Shown: positions 44,106 through 53,391 of the stretch, piece by piece | Numbering within the stretch: the first letter of the stretch is position 1 | Layout of the letters: each line of letters starts with the position of its first letter | Assembly: GCF_033842475.1 (NCBI RefSeq) | Contig: NZ_JAWXYB010000008.1 | Span: forward strand, 36,378 to 100,377 | Length of the DNA: 64,000 nt | DNA from: Acidiphilium acidophilum | GTDB lineage: Bacteria > Pseudomonadota > Alphaproteobacteria > Acetobacterales > Acetobacteraceae | Reading direction: 5' to 3' | Program-made: the position numbers and the translations under genes | The notes under the pieces: generated by a model | Databases searched by the model: none | Told to the model about the DNA's origin: nothing | The model's input: the letters and a program-made list of their open reading frames with translations, nothing else

Positions 44106-44162
44106 GAGGGAGGCTCCGTATCAATTAAAATGACGCCGGCGGCAAAACCGCCGGCGATTATT

Positions 44163-45149
44163 TTAGAAGTGGTATTGACTGATGTTTGCTGCGGTGAAAA
44201 TCAGCGGTTTGCTGAAAACGATGACCTTATTTTTGACCGTGTAATTTCCAAGTCCTTTGACCGTGAATGTGTCATTGGGCTTGAGCTTGTTGTCGGCGGC
44301 GAGGCGGGCCACGTTCATGACTAATTCTCCCTCCTTGACTTCGTTCCAGAGGGGACTTGCCTTGATGATGCCGTCCTTGACGTATTGACGGATTGAATTC
44401 GGATCGCTGCAGCCTGTAACGAAGACTTTACCAACCCGGTTCAGTTTTTTCACTGCCGCCGCCGCGCCCACTTCCGCTGCGCCGTCTGGCGCGATGATCG
44501 CGGTGACATCGGGGTAGGCCTGAAGAATATTCAGCCCCGCCGAAAGCGATTTTGACGGGCTCGAATAACCGTATTGCGTGGTCACGACCGACATTTTCGG
44601 ATACGTTTTTGTCATATAGGTTTTAACTGCGGCCAGCCACGCGTTCTGGATCGTCGCGTCAGGCGTGGAGGACAGGATGGCAATCTTGGCGTCCGGGCCT
44701 GCGTATTTCTCGACCGAATCGACCAGGGCTTTGCCCATCGCGGGATAGGACGTATCCTGGATAAAGAAGTCACGCGCGTTCGGTGCAACATCGGAATCGT
44801 AGCTGACTACCTTGATTCCTTGTTTCATCGCACGTTCGAGGGCTGGCGCCGGCTCCGTCGGGTTGTTGGCCGTGATCGTGATCACGTTGAAGCGACGCGC
44901 GATCAGGCTGTTGATGATGTCGACCTGACCTTGCGCGGACGCGGTGACCGGGCCGGTGTAGAGAAACTGGATATTGAGTTTTTTTGCGGCCTCGATCGCG
45001 CCCTGTTCATTCGCCTTGAAGACCGATAGGCCGATGAGTTTGGGGACCATCGCGACCTTGATGCGCTTCCCCGGTGCTTGGGCATGGGCAGCGGATGCGA
45101 TGCCGAAGAGGGTGGCGGAGAGCAGGAGGTTTCTGACAAACGGTTTCAT
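44163..45149 (-). CDS. Sugar ABC transporter, periplasmic substrate-binding protein
   Basis: 328 residues with a signal peptide (MKPFVRNLLLSATLFGIASA, cleavage after AHA). The mature part is a type I periplasmic-binding fold: RIKVAMVPKLIGLSVF, VDIINSLIARRFNVITITAN, KVVSYDSDVAPNARDFFI. It is closest in style to the RhaS/RbsB family (pentose, rhamnose and AI-2-like ligands). It should capture the substrate for the two permeases and the duplicated ATPase encoded upstream. The context of the otn genes suggests a four-carbon sugar acid or its precursor as ligand. Confidence 0.9.
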   Translation of the reverse strand: MKPFVRNLLLSATLFGIASAAHAQAPGKRIKVAMVPKLIGLSVFKANEQGAIEAAKKLNIQFLYTGPVTASAQGQVDIINSLIARRFNVITITANNPTEPAPALERAMKQGIKVVSYDSDVAPNARDFFIQDTSYPAMGKALVDSVEKYAGPDAKIAILSSTPDATIQNAWLAAVKTYMTKTYPKMSVVTTQYGYSSPSKSLSAGLNILQAYPDVTAIIAPDGAAEVGAAAAVKKLNRVGKVFVTGCSDPNSIRQYVKDGIIKASPLWNEVKEGELVMNVARLAADNKLKPNDTFTVKGLGNYTVKNKVIVFSKPLIFTAANISQYHF

Positions 45150-45194
45150 GGAAGATCTCCACTGATGGTGTTTTATGATTAGCGTTTGGGCACT

Positions 45195-46211
45195 TCAGGT
45201 TTTCGGCGGCGGAACCTCCTGTTTAGGAGAATTGACCAGGCGCAGCAGCACCGCGCCAAAACCGAAGCCGCGATCCGACAGCAGGTTTTTAGCGCCGATC
45301 GACACAAGGAGTATCGCCCCGGTGAGCATCGTCGTGATCATGTCGGAAAATCCGGCGATCAGCATACCCTGGCGAAGGATGCCGAGGATCAGAACACCGA
45401 GGACGACCCCAAGAATCCCGCCTTCTCCCCCGAAGATGCTGACTCCGCCGAGCACGACCATGGTGATCGCGGTGAGTAGTAATATATTGCCCATGTCAGG
45501 TCGGACAGCGTCGTAATAGGATGCCAGCATGATGCCGGCGATGGCCGCCATCAACCCGCTCAGGGCATAGACCCGCCGAAGCATAGTCGGCACCGCCACG
45601 CCAGCGTAATGCGCGGCATCGCGATTATAGCCAATCATTATCACGCGCCGGCCGAAACCAGTTCGCTTGATCAAGAGGGTGAAAGCGAAGGCAAGGGCAG
45701 CAAATAATACCAGCGGTACCGGAATGATGCCCCCGATCGTGCCGGTGCCGAGAACAGCAAAGCTCTTGACGAACCCGTAAGGCGGCGCAGGGCCGGCGAA
45801 GGCGGTGGCGAGGCTTGCGTAGATGAAGCTGGTCGCGAGGGTGGCGATCAGCGGTTCGATCCGCAGCCGGGTGATGATCAGCCCGTTAAGCCATCCGAGC
45901 AGCACCCCGATACCGATCGCAATGAGCGCGGCTAGCCAGATGTTCACCCCGGATTGCTTGGTCAATAGGGCCATGATGACGGCGGCAAGGCTCGCGATCG
46001 CCCCTACCGACAGATCGATGCCCCCGGTCAAGATGACGATGGCAAGGCCGATCGCAACGAAGCCGAAAGGGAGAAACTGCTCGGTAATGGCGAGTGTGCC
46101 GCCGAACCCGTCATAGAAGCCGGGAATAAATAGACAGAATCCGGTCAGTAACGCGACCGTGATCAAGGACAAGGTTCGATCCCAGGGGTCCTGCGGGAGG
46201 TACCTGTTCAT
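45195..46211 (-). CDS. Sugar ABC transporter permease
   Basis: 338 residues with about eight to ten hydrophobic segments (e.g. FVAIGLAIVILTGGIDLSVG, LAALIAIGIGVLLGWLNGLI). LTGGIDLSVGAI and GGVSIFGGEGGILGVVLG are conserved in the RbsC/BPD_transp_2 family. It overlaps the upstream permease gene by four bases. It forms the membrane channel as a heterodimer with that permease. Confidence 0.92.
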   Translation of the reverse strand: MNRYLPQDPWDRTLSLITVALLTGFCLFIPGFYDGFGGTLAITEQFLPFGFVAIGLAIVILTGGIDLSVGAIASLAAVIMALLTKQSGVNIWLAALIAIGIGVLLGWLNGLIITRLRIEPLIATLATSFIYASLATAFAGPAPPYGFVKSFAVLGTGTIGGIIPVPLVLFAALAFAFTLLIKRTGFGRRVIMIGYNRDAAHYAGVAVPTMLRRVYALSGLMAAIAGIMLASYYDAVRPDMGNILLLTAITMVVLGGVSIFGGEGGILGVVLGVLILGILRQGMLIAGFSDMITTMLTGAILLVSIGAKNLLSDRGFGFGAVLLRLVNSPKQEVPPPKT

Positions 46212-47188
46212 CGCGCTGCTCCCCGAGTGCCGCCGAACGAAACCGCTGCAAGAATCATCAAGCCCTCGCCTGCGGAATACCAGATAGCTGGCACGTGTAG
46301 GAACACCAGAGCGGTGATCACTACGCTGAGAAAAATGCTGCCGATCACGGTGCCTGCTAGATTACCTCGCCCGCCGCTGATCGCGGTTCCGCCGATCAAG
46401 GCGATGGCGATGGTCTGCAACTCAACATGGTCGCCCGTGCCTGTGGTTGCAGTTGCCGATCCGGTATAGGCAACGAACACGAGGCCGCCGAACGCCGCCA
46501 GCGCACCGGAGATCATATAGACCCGGAGCAGCGTGCGCTTGACTGGGATACCGGCGTTATAGGCTGCGCTCGCGTTGTTGCCGACGGCGAGGATGTTGCG
46601 ACCGAAAATGGTGTAATGCAGCACGTACCAGGCCAGCAGGGCGACCACGGTGAGGGCGATGACAGGGATCGGAACCGGCAGACCTGGGATCAGGTTGTCG
46701 TTGCCGAAAGCAGCGAATTGGCGCGATACCTGATCTACCTGCGTGCCGTTGGAAACAATGAAGGTGATGCCGCCGAACAGGCTGTAGGTGCCGAGCGTTG
46801 CGATGATCGGCGGGATGCGCACCCAGGCGACCATCAACCCGTTGATACTGCCGAGCATGGCCCCCATCACGAGGCAGAGCGGCAAGGCAACGGCAAGCCC
46901 TAGATGCGACGTAGTCGAAGCGAGGCCGAAGATCATAGCACTCAGGCCCATGACGGCCGAGACCGACAGGTCGATCCCCTTTGTCATTATCACGAAGGTC
47001 TGCCCAATTGCGATCAGCCCGAGGACGACGGCACCGAGCACCATGAATTCGAGATTGTCATAAGCCATGAAACCCGGCTTGAACACACCGACCGCGAGCA
47101 CGATTGCAACGGTGACGACGAGGAGGGTGATTTCCCGCACCTCGCGACGTCCGCGCCGGGGTCTGGTGGTCAATAACGCCGCACTCAT
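46208..47188 (-). CDS. Sugar ABC transporter permease
   Basis: 326 residues from ATG 47188 (MSAALLTTRPRRGRREVREI), overlapping the ATPase stop (ATGA). Contains FVIMTKGIDLSVSAVMG and GGTAISGGRGNLAGTVIGS, the RbsC-family loops that contact the ATPase and substrate path. An earlier in-frame start has no ribosome site. Second permease of the importer. Confidence 0.92.
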   Translation of the reverse strand: MSAALLTTRPRRGRREVREITLLVVTVAIVLAVGVFKPGFMAYDNLEFMVLGAVVLGLIAIGQTFVIMTKGIDLSVSAVMGLSAMIFGLASTTSHLGLAVALPLCLVMGAMLGSINGLMVAWVRIPPIIATLGTYSLFGGITFIVSNGTQVDQVSRQFAAFGNDNLIPGLPVPIPVIALTVVALLAWYVLHYTIFGRNILAVGNNASAAYNAGIPVKRTLLRVYMISGALAAFGGLVFVAYTGSATATTGTGDHVELQTIAIALIGGTAISGGRGNLAGTVIGSIFLSVVITALVFLHVPAIWYSAGEGLMILAAVSFGGTRGAAR

Positions 47189-48777
47189 GCCGCCGAACTC
47201 CCAGCGCCCAGGAACGCCGCGCCGACGCTGGCAGCATTGATTTCGGCACCGCACAATTCGGCCGTGATGCGCCCAGCGTATATGGCGAGGATACGGTCGC
47301 ATAGGGCAATCAGTTCCTCGAGCTCCGAGGAAATCACGATGATGGCCATGCCCGCCTGCGATAGTTCCTCGATCAGGCGGTAGATATCTTCCTTGGCACC
47401 GACATCGACGCCGCGGGTCGGTTCATCGAGGATCGCGACTTTGGGATTAGTACTCATCCATTTGCCGAAAACAATTTTCTGCTGGTTGCCGCCTGAGAGT
47501 TCGCGCATCGGCTGTTCCGGTCCGCGCGCGCGTACGCGAAAACGCGCGATGGTCTGTTCGGCGATGTCGACTTCGCGTCCCCGGTCGAGTAGGCCGATGG
47601 GGTTCTGCAGGCGGGTGATCTGTCCGGAGGTAGCGTTATCGCGGATCGACATCGGCAGGATCGCACCGTGGCGGGCGCGGTCTTCCGGCACGTAGACGAG
47701 GCCGGATTCGATGATACGCGGGATCGAGGCGTGAGTGATGTCCTGCCCGTTGAGCATCACGATGCCTGCGGATTTTTCACGCAGGCCACAGATCGCTTCG
47801 GCGATTTCGGTCCGACCGGCACCGATCAGTCCGGCAAAGCCGACAATTTCGCCGGGGCGGATATCGAGATCTATCGCGCGGAAGGCGGTCGGGTGGGTGA
47901 GGCCGCGCACCGAAAGGATGGGGGTGCCGGTGGCGGCGCGGTGGATGCGCTTGCGGTCGAAACTGAGGGTGCGGCCAACCATGGCGCTGACTAGGCGAGC
48001 GCGGTCAAACCGGCCGCGATCGACCTCGTCGGACACGGCGCCGTCACGTAGGACGCTGATGCGGTCGCTGATGTCCATGACTTCGTCCATTCGGTGGCTT
48101 ATGAAGCCGAGCGTGTAGCCCTCGTTGCGAAGGCGGCGGATGATACCGAACAGGAAGCCCACTTCGCGCGATGTGAGCGGCGAGGTCGGTTCGTCGAACA
48201 GAATGACGCGGCAGCCACGCAAGAGGGCCTTGGCGCATTCGACCAACTGCTGCTGGGCGATGCTGAGATGGCGGGCGTCGTCGCGCACGTCGATGTCGAG
48301 ACCTAGGGTTCGCAGGGCCTCTTGGGCGCGGGTGCGGATGCTGTGCCAGTCGATCCGGGCCGCTATGCCGCGGGTGGGCAGCATTCCGAGATACATGTTT
48401 TCCGCGACGCTAAGCTCGCCCATCAAGGCGGGTTCTTGCGGCACCAGATAGATACCGTGGGCCTGAGCTGCGCGCGGGTTGCGCAGGTCAAGCGGTGCGG
48501 AGTCTAGGGTAATGGTTCCCGCATCCGGACGATGGATACCGGCGAGAACGCGAAACAAAGTGGATTTACCGGCACCGTTTTCGCCCATCAGCGTATGAAC
48601 CTCGCCGGGCGCGAGGTTGAGGCTGACGCGTTTTAGTACACGGTTGGCGATAAAGCTTTTGTCGACAGCGACTGCACGGAGCCAACCAGTGCCGTTGCCT
48701 GGCGATGCCGCTAGTCGCTGATCATGACCGAGCACAAGCGTTGACGGTGACTTTGCAAGCAATTTTCGTTTCCCCAT
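47185..48777 (-). CDS. Sugar ABC transporter ATP-binding protein (duplicated RbsA type)
   Basis: 530 residues with two ABC domains. Domain 1: Walker A GENGAGKSTLF (about residue 70), signature LSIAQQQLVECAKALL and Walker B VILFDEPTSPLT. Domain 2: degenerate Walker A GLIGAGRTEIAEAI, but intact signature LSGGNQQKIVFGKWM and Walker B VAILDEPTRGVDVGAKEDI. This asymmetric pattern is normal for RbsA/MglA-type carbohydrate importers. It is the first gene of the leftward operon, 180 bases from the divergent lacI-type gene and thus directly downstream of the operator pair. Confidence 0.93.
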   Translation of the reverse strand: MGKRKLLAKSPSTLVLGHDQRLAASPGNGTGWLRAVAVDKSFIANRVLKRVSLNLAPGEVHTLMGENGAGKSTLFRVLAGIHRPDAGTITLDSAPLDLRNPRAAQAHGIYLVPQEPALMGELSVAENMYLGMLPTRGIAARIDWHSIRTRAQEALRTLGLDIDVRDDARHLSIAQQQLVECAKALLRGCRVILFDEPTSPLTSREVGFLFGIIRRLRNEGYTLGFISHRMDEVMDISDRISVLRDGAVSDEVDRGRFDRARLVSAMVGRTLSFDRKRIHRAATGTPILSVRGLTHPTAFRAIDLDIRPGEIVGFAGLIGAGRTEIAEAICGLREKSAGIVMLNGQDITHASIPRIIESGLVYVPEDRARHGAILPMSIRDNATSGQITRLQNPIGLLDRGREVDIAEQTIARFRVRARGPEQPMRELSGGNQQKIVFGKWMSTNPKVAILDEPTRGVDVGAKEDIYRLIEELSQAGMAIIVISSELEELIALCDRILAIYAGRITAELCGAEINAASVGAAFLGAGSSAA

Positions 48778-48832
48778 GCCCCGGCGCCGTTATCCTAAGG
48801 TGCCTAGCCAATTCGATATAGTCGCTCATTTT

Positions 48833-48865
48833 TGGTAGCGCAACCAGAATCGGACAGCGCTACCA
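48833..48865. promoter_or_regulatory. Two LacI-type operator half-palindromes in divergent promoter region
   Basis: TGGTAGCGCAACCA (48833-48846) and GGACAGCGCTACCA (48852-48865) each approximate the palindrome TGGTAGCGCTACCA with a central CG, as LacI/GalR-family operators have. Their outer arms TGGTAGCGC and GCGCTACCA are exact inverses. Centres are 19 bp apart, about two helical turns. They lie between the ABC operon and the regulator gene, so a dimer pair could repress both. Confidence 0.6.
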
Positions 48866-48956
48866 TCTTGCGCCGCAGGGGAAACTTAGCGATAGTCAGC
48901 GCCAATTGAAACCGCCGCGCACGATCGCGGTATAATGCTGGAGACCCACGCCGGTT

Positions 48957-50006
48957 ATGGACCCGATGTCCGCTTCGTTGCGCCCGCGCGAATCGCGGCG
49001 TGGCCGCCGAACCGCCGTGACGCTGAACCATGTCGCCGCCGCCGCCCAAGTGTCGCCGATCACGGTCTCGCGGGCCCTGAACGCGCCGGATACAGTTTCC
49101 GAGACCTTGCGCGAGCGGATCAATGCCGCGGTCGAGGCTCTGGGTTATGTGCCGAACCGGATGGCGGGCGCGCTGGCTTCGGCCAAAACGCGGGTGATTC
49201 CGGTGATCGTGCCGTCCCTCTCGAATGTCGTGTTCGTCGAGGTGATCGAGGGGATTCAGGAAACGATCGAGGCAGCGGGATATCAGATGCTGCTGGGCAG
49301 CACCGATTACGATCTCGATCGCGAGGCCGGACTGGCATCGACCCTGCTCGGCTGGGCGCCGCCGGGCGTTCTGCTCGCAGGGCTGCGGCATCTGCCGCGC
49401 ACCACAAATTTATTGAAGAACGCCGATGTGCCGGTGGTCGAATTCATGGAATACGGTGCCCGCTGCATCGACATGAATGTCGGCCTGTCGCACGTGCAGG
49501 CGGGTGCCGCGATGGCGGCGCATCTGCTCGCGCGCGGCTATCGGCGGATCGGGTTCGTCGGTACTCGGATGCGCGGCGATTATCGGGCCCGGCAACGCTA
49601 TGACGGCATGCGCCGGCACATCGCCCAAATCGGCGGTGCGAGCGATGTCTTGTTCGAATATCCTGGCGGCCCGGGGCAGGATGTCGGATGGCACGCGCTC
49701 GGCGATATTCTGCAAACACATTCTGACGTCGATGCGCTGTTCTTCGCCAATGACGAAATGGCGGTGGGCGCGGTCCTGCGCGCCCAGCGCGACGGGATCG
49801 CCGTGCCGGGGCGCATTGCGATCGCGGGGTTCAACGGCCTGCCGATGAGTGCACTGGTCACCCCCTCGCTCACCACGATCACCTCGCCGCGCAAGCAGAT
49901 CGGCGAACAGGCCGCCGCGATGCTGCTGAGCCGGATCGATGGCAGATCCCCGCCGCAGCGCCGGATCGATGTCGGGTTCGTCCTCCAACCCCGCAGCAGC
50001 ACATGA
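48957..50006 (+). CDS. LacI-family transcriptional regulator
   Basis: 349 residues. The helix-turn-helix VTLNHVAAAAQVSPITVSRA (residues about 22-41) is followed by the hinge helix YVPNRMAGALASA and a periplasmic-binding-type effector domain (VIPVIVPSLSNVVFVEVIEG, IAIAGFNGLPMSALVTPSLT). It is most like GntR/IdnR-type sugar-acid regulators. It starts the rightward operon and faces the ABC operon, which it likely represses until a sugar acid is present. ATG 48966 is an alternative start. Confidence 0.92.
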   Translation: MDPMSASLRPRESRRGRRTAVTLNHVAAAAQVSPITVSRALNAPDTVSETLRERINAAVEALGYVPNRMAGALASAKTRVIPVIVPSLSNVVFVEVIEGIQETIEAAGYQMLLGSTDYDLDREAGLASTLLGWAPPGVLLAGLRHLPRTTNLLKNADVPVVEFMEYGARCIDMNVGLSHVQAGAAMAAHLLARGYRRIGFVGTRMRGDYRARQRYDGMRRHIAQIGGASDVLFEYPGGPGQDVGWHALGDILQTHSDVDALFFANDEMAVGAVLRAQRDGIAVPGRIAIAGFNGLPMSALVTPSLTTITSPRKQIGEQAAAMLLSRIDGRSPPQRRIDVGFVLQPRSST

Positions 50007-50085
50007 CCCCGACAAATAAAAGTTTTCTGCTTCTCCTTTTCAAAAGACTAACGCTGTCCCGTATTCCCGTTCTGGAGCGCTCGCC

Positions 50086-50988
50086 ATGACCCCCACCCGC
50101 ATCGCCGTGATCGGCCTCGGCTCGATGGGACTCGGCATGGCAACGTCACTCCTGCGTGCCGGTTTCGCGGTCTCAGGCTACGATGTGGTCCCCGCCAATG
50201 CCGAACGCCTCGCGGCGGCAGGTGGCCGGATCGCGGCAACCCCGGCGGAGGCCGCATCCGGCGCGGTGGCGGTGGTGTGCGTGGTGGTGAACGCGGCACA
50301 GACCGAAGCGGTCCTGTTCGGCCCGGATGGGTGCGCGGCCGCGATGAAATCGGGTGCCGTGTTCATTTCCTGCGCGACGATGGCGCCGGATGTGGTGCGC
50401 GGCCTCGCCGCACGGCTGGAAGCGCAGGGGCAGCATTATCTCGATGCGCCGATCAGCGGCGGCGCGGCACGAGCCGCCGAGGGCAAGCTCACCATCCTCG
50501 CCTCCGGCAGCGCCGCCGCCTTCGCAACGGCCCGGCCAGCGCTGGATGCGATGGCGGCGACCCTGCATGAGCTGGGCGATGCGCCGGGGGTGGGCGCGGG
50601 CTTCAAAATGGTCAACCAGCTGCTCGCCGGGGTGCATATCGCCGCCGCGTGCGAAGCGGTGGCGTTCGGGGCGTCGCTCGGGCTCGACCTGCGGAAACTC
50701 TACGAGGTGATCACCGGGTCCGCCGGTAACAGCTGGATGTTCGAGAACCGTGTGCCCCATATTCTCGATGCCGATTACACGCCGCGCAGTGCGGTGAATA
50801 TTTTCACCAAGGATCTCGGCATCGTGCTCGACATGGCGCGCGCGGCCCCGCTTTCGGTGCCGATGGCGGGTTCGGCGCTGCAATTGTTCCTGATGACGGC
50901 GGCAGCGGGGATGGGGCGGGACGACGATGCCTCGGTGGCGCGGTTGTTTGCGATGATTTCAGGGATCGATCTGCCGGACGGCAAATAG
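50086..50988 (+). CDS. ltnD: L-threonate dehydrogenase-like enzyme (LtnD)
   Basis: 300 residues. IAVIGLGSMGLGMATSLLRA is the NAD-binding start; ISGGAARAAEGKLTILASG (about residue 122) and the catalytic lysine in GFKMVNQLLAGVHIAA (about residue 172) follow the LtnD/GarR pattern. LtnD oxidises L-threonate at C2 to 2-oxo-tetronate. Immediately followed by otnI and otnK, which is the known order in threonate catabolic loci. Located 79 bases after the regulator gene. Confidence 0.85.
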   Translation: MTPTRIAVIGLGSMGLGMATSLLRAGFAVSGYDVVPANAERLAAAGGRIAATPAEAASGAVAVVCVVVNAAQTEAVLFGPDGCAAAMKSGAVFISCATMAPDVVRGLAARLEAQGQHYLDAPISGGAARAAEGKLTILASGSAAAFATARPALDAMAATLHELGDAPGVGAGFKMVNQLLAGVHIAAACEAVAFGASLGLDLRKLYEVITGSAGNSWMFENRVPHILDADYTPRSAVNIFTKDLGIVLDMARAAPLSVPMAGSALQLFLMTAAAGMGRDDDASVARLFAMISGIDLPDGK

Positions 50989-51029
50989 AGCAAGTCGTTC
51001 CTTTTTCACTTATTCAGGGGATCACGGTC

Positions 51030-51803
51030 ATGGCGCGGTTTGCGGCTAACCTGACGATGATGTTCACCGAACACGCGTTTCTCGACCGGTTTGCCGCGGC
51101 GGCGGATGCGGGATTCGATGCGGTGGAGTTCCTGTTTCCCTACGAGCATCCGCCCGAGGCGATCGGCGCGCGCCTCGCACGACACGGGCTCACCCAGGCC
51201 CTGTTCAACCTGCCGCCGGGAAACTGGGCGGCGGGCGAGCGCGGGCTCGCATGCCTGCCGGGGCGCCGCGATGAAATGATCGCGGGCACCGCCCTCGCCC
51301 TCGACTACGCCGCCGCGACCGGGGTGACCCGCCTGCATCTCATGGCCGGTCTGGGCGACCGCCACGACCCCGCCGCGATGACACGCTACCGCGATGCGGT
51401 TACCCGCACGGCGGAAACGCTCGCGGCCCACGGGATCGATCTGCTGCTCGAACCGATCAACGGGCGCGACATGCCGGGCTATTTTCTCAACGACATCGAT
51501 GCGGCGGCAGCGCTGATCGGCGCGTTGGGCCTCGGCAATGTCCGGCTCCAGTTCGACATGTATCACTGCCAGATCATGCACGGCGACATCACCATGCGCT
51601 TGCGCCGCCATATCAAGACGATCGGCCATGTGCAGATCGCGAGCGTACCCTCGCGCCACGAACCGGATGGCGAGGAGGTCCATTACCCGTTCCTGTTCGA
51701 GGAGCTGGACCGGTTGGGGTATGCCGGCATCGTCGGCTGCGAATATCGCCCGCGCGGGGCGACGCGGGACGGGCTCGGCTGGTTCGAGACCCTGCGGCGA
51801 TGA
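51030..51803 (+). CDS. otnI: 2-oxo-tetronate isomerase (OtnI)
   Basis: 257 residues, a xylose-isomerase-type TIM barrel of the hydroxypyruvate-isomerase family: ANLTMMFTEHAFLDRFAAAA, FNLPPGNWAAGERGLA, metal ligands in LLEPINGRDMPGYFL (Glu), QFDMYHCQIMHGD (Asp, His) and GCEYRPRG (Glu). OtnI converts 2-oxo-tetronate to 3-oxo-tetronate, the kinase substrate. Its stop overlaps the otnK start by four bases. Confidence 0.9.
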   Translation: MARFAANLTMMFTEHAFLDRFAAAADAGFDAVEFLFPYEHPPEAIGARLARHGLTQALFNLPPGNWAAGERGLACLPGRRDEMIAGTALALDYAAATGVTRLHLMAGLGDRHDPAAMTRYRDAVTRTAETLAAHGIDLLLEPINGRDMPGYFLNDIDAAAALIGALGLGNVRLQFDMYHCQIMHGDITMRLRRHIKTIGHVQIASVPSRHEPDGEEVHYPFLFEELDRLGYAGIVGCEYRPRGATRDGLGWFETLRR

Positions 51804-53065
51804 GCCTGATGCTCGGCTGCATCGCCGATGATTACACCGGCGCGTCCGATCTCGCGAACACGCTGACAAGGCAGGGGCTGCGCACGATCCAGACGATCGG
51901 CGTGCCCGATGCCGGGCTGGCGCTCGGGACGGTCGATGCCGTGGTGGTCGCGCTGAAAACCCGCTCGATATCATCAGCGGACGCCGTTGCACGGTCGCTG
52001 GCGGCGCTGGGCTGGCTGCGCGGCAAGGGCGCGCGGCATATCATGTTCAAGATCTGCTCGACCTTCGATTCGACCGATGCCGGCAATATCGGGCCGGTGA
52101 CCGAAGCGCTGGCCGCCGCCCTCGATGCGCCGGTGGTGCCGGTGACGCCCGCCTTCCCCGAAACCGGGCGCACGGTGTTTCAGGGTCATCTGTTCGTCGG
52201 GTCGCGCCCGCTGCATGAAAGCCCGCTGAAGGATCATCCGCTCAACCCGATGCACGATTCCGATCTGGTACGGGTGCTGGCACGGCAATCGAGGCACGGT
52301 GTCGGGCTCGTCGCGCACGATGTCGTCAGCCAGGGAGCCGCCGCCATCGCCGCGCGGCTTGCGGCGCTCGCTGCATCCGGTATGCGCAGCGCGATCGTCG
52401 ATGCGATCTCGGAGCCGGATCTGATCGCCCTGGGCGCGGCGGCCCTGAGGCTGCCATTGTCCACCGGCGCTTCCGGCCTCGGGCTCGGTCTTGCCCGCGC
52501 CGCGCGGGGCGAAAGCGCGGGCACGGCGCCGCCGGTATGGGAAGCGCCCGGCGGGCCTGCCGCCATCATCGCGGGCAGTTGCGCCGCCGCGACGCTCGAA
52601 CAGATCGCTGCGGTTGAGCCGGATCTGCCGGTGCATCGCCTCGATATCGATCGGCTGTTGAACGATCCGGTCTATGCCGATGCTGCACTGGCCTCGACCG
52701 AAGCACAGCTTTCGCAGGGGCCGGTGCTGCTCGCGAGCAGCGCCACGCCAGATGTGGTCGCGCAGTTGAAAGCGGCGCATGGCGATGATGTCGGGGCGCG
52801 GATCGAGGCGGCGCTGGCCCGGCTGGCCGCCGGGCTAGTCGAACGAGGGGTGCGGCGGTTGATCGTCGCGGGGGGTGAAACCTCCGGCGCGGTGATCGAC
52901 CGGCTGGGGGTCGCAGCGCTGGAAATCGGCCCTGAAATCGCGCCCGGCGTGCCGTTGCTGCGCAGCATCGGCGGCGCGCCGATGCTGTTCGCCCTGAAAT
53001 CGGGCAATTTCGGCGGGGCGGATTTTTTCCGCCGCGCTCTGGCCGCGATGGGCGTTGCGGCTTGA
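51800..53065 (+). CDS. otnK: 3-oxo-tetronate kinase (OtnK), four-carbon acid sugar kinase
   Basis: 421 residues with the DUF1537 N-terminal domain (GCIADDYTGASDLANTLTRQ; KICSTFDSTDAGNIGPVTEA) and C-terminal nucleotide-binding domain (IIAGSCAAATLEQI; LIVAGGETSGAVIDRLG; PMLFALKSGNFGGADFF). The ADD-x-TGA-x-D motif and the GGETSG and SGNFG loops define the family. OtnK phosphorylates 3-oxo-tetronate at C4. The product then needs OtnC, whose only sign in the window is the broken gene at 42139-42258. Start ATG 51800 overlaps otnI. Confidence 0.92.
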   Translation: MSLMLGCIADDYTGASDLANTLTRQGLRTIQTIGVPDAGLALGTVDAVVVALKTRSISSADAVARSLAALGWLRGKGARHIMFKICSTFDSTDAGNIGPVTEALAAALDAPVVPVTPAFPETGRTVFQGHLFVGSRPLHESPLKDHPLNPMHDSDLVRVLARQSRHGVGLVAHDVVSQGAAAIAARLAALAASGMRSAIVDAISEPDLIALGAAALRLPLSTGASGLGLGLARAARGESAGTAPPVWEAPGGPAAIIAGSCAAATLEQIAAVEPDLPVHRLDIDRLLNDPVYADAALASTEAQLSQGPVLLASSATPDVVAQLKAAHGDDVGARIEAALARLAAGLVERGVRRLIVAGGETSGAVIDRLGVAALEIGPEIAPGVPLLRSIGGAPMLFALKSGNFGGADFFRRALAAMGVAA

Positions 53066-53218
53066 GGTGGGGCACGATCAACGGAATGCGCGATACGGCA
53101 GGGCTGGTGGTCTCGAATTAGTCGCGCCATGGCAGATACATAATTAATCATTAGCGCCATTAGTGGTTCGTTAAGGGTTCAAATGCGATGTAGGTGGTCT
53201 CATTGATATGTCCGAGCG

Positions 53219-53341
53219 ATGAACCAGATCTCGTCCCAACCGCCGATCCAAACTGACGACCAGAACATCGCCCGGTCAGTCATTCGAACGACCACATCCG
53301 ACCAGGCTGCGGCCTTACGCGAAAGCTTCCTCGTCATTGAG
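53219..53341 (+). other. Possible small ORF cut by the ISKra4-family element
   Basis: MNQISSQPPIQTDDQNIARS then VIRTTTSDQAAALRESFLVIE is open up to the ISKra4 target site. Before that insertion the frame would have continued for about ten more codons into the Tn3-family end and stopped there. No family or ribosome site is recognised, so it may be part of a lost gene or no gene at all. Confidence 0.25.
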
Positions 53342-53391
53342 GGGAGCATAAGGATCTGTGGGGTATGAGCGAGATCGGGTAATCTGGGTGG

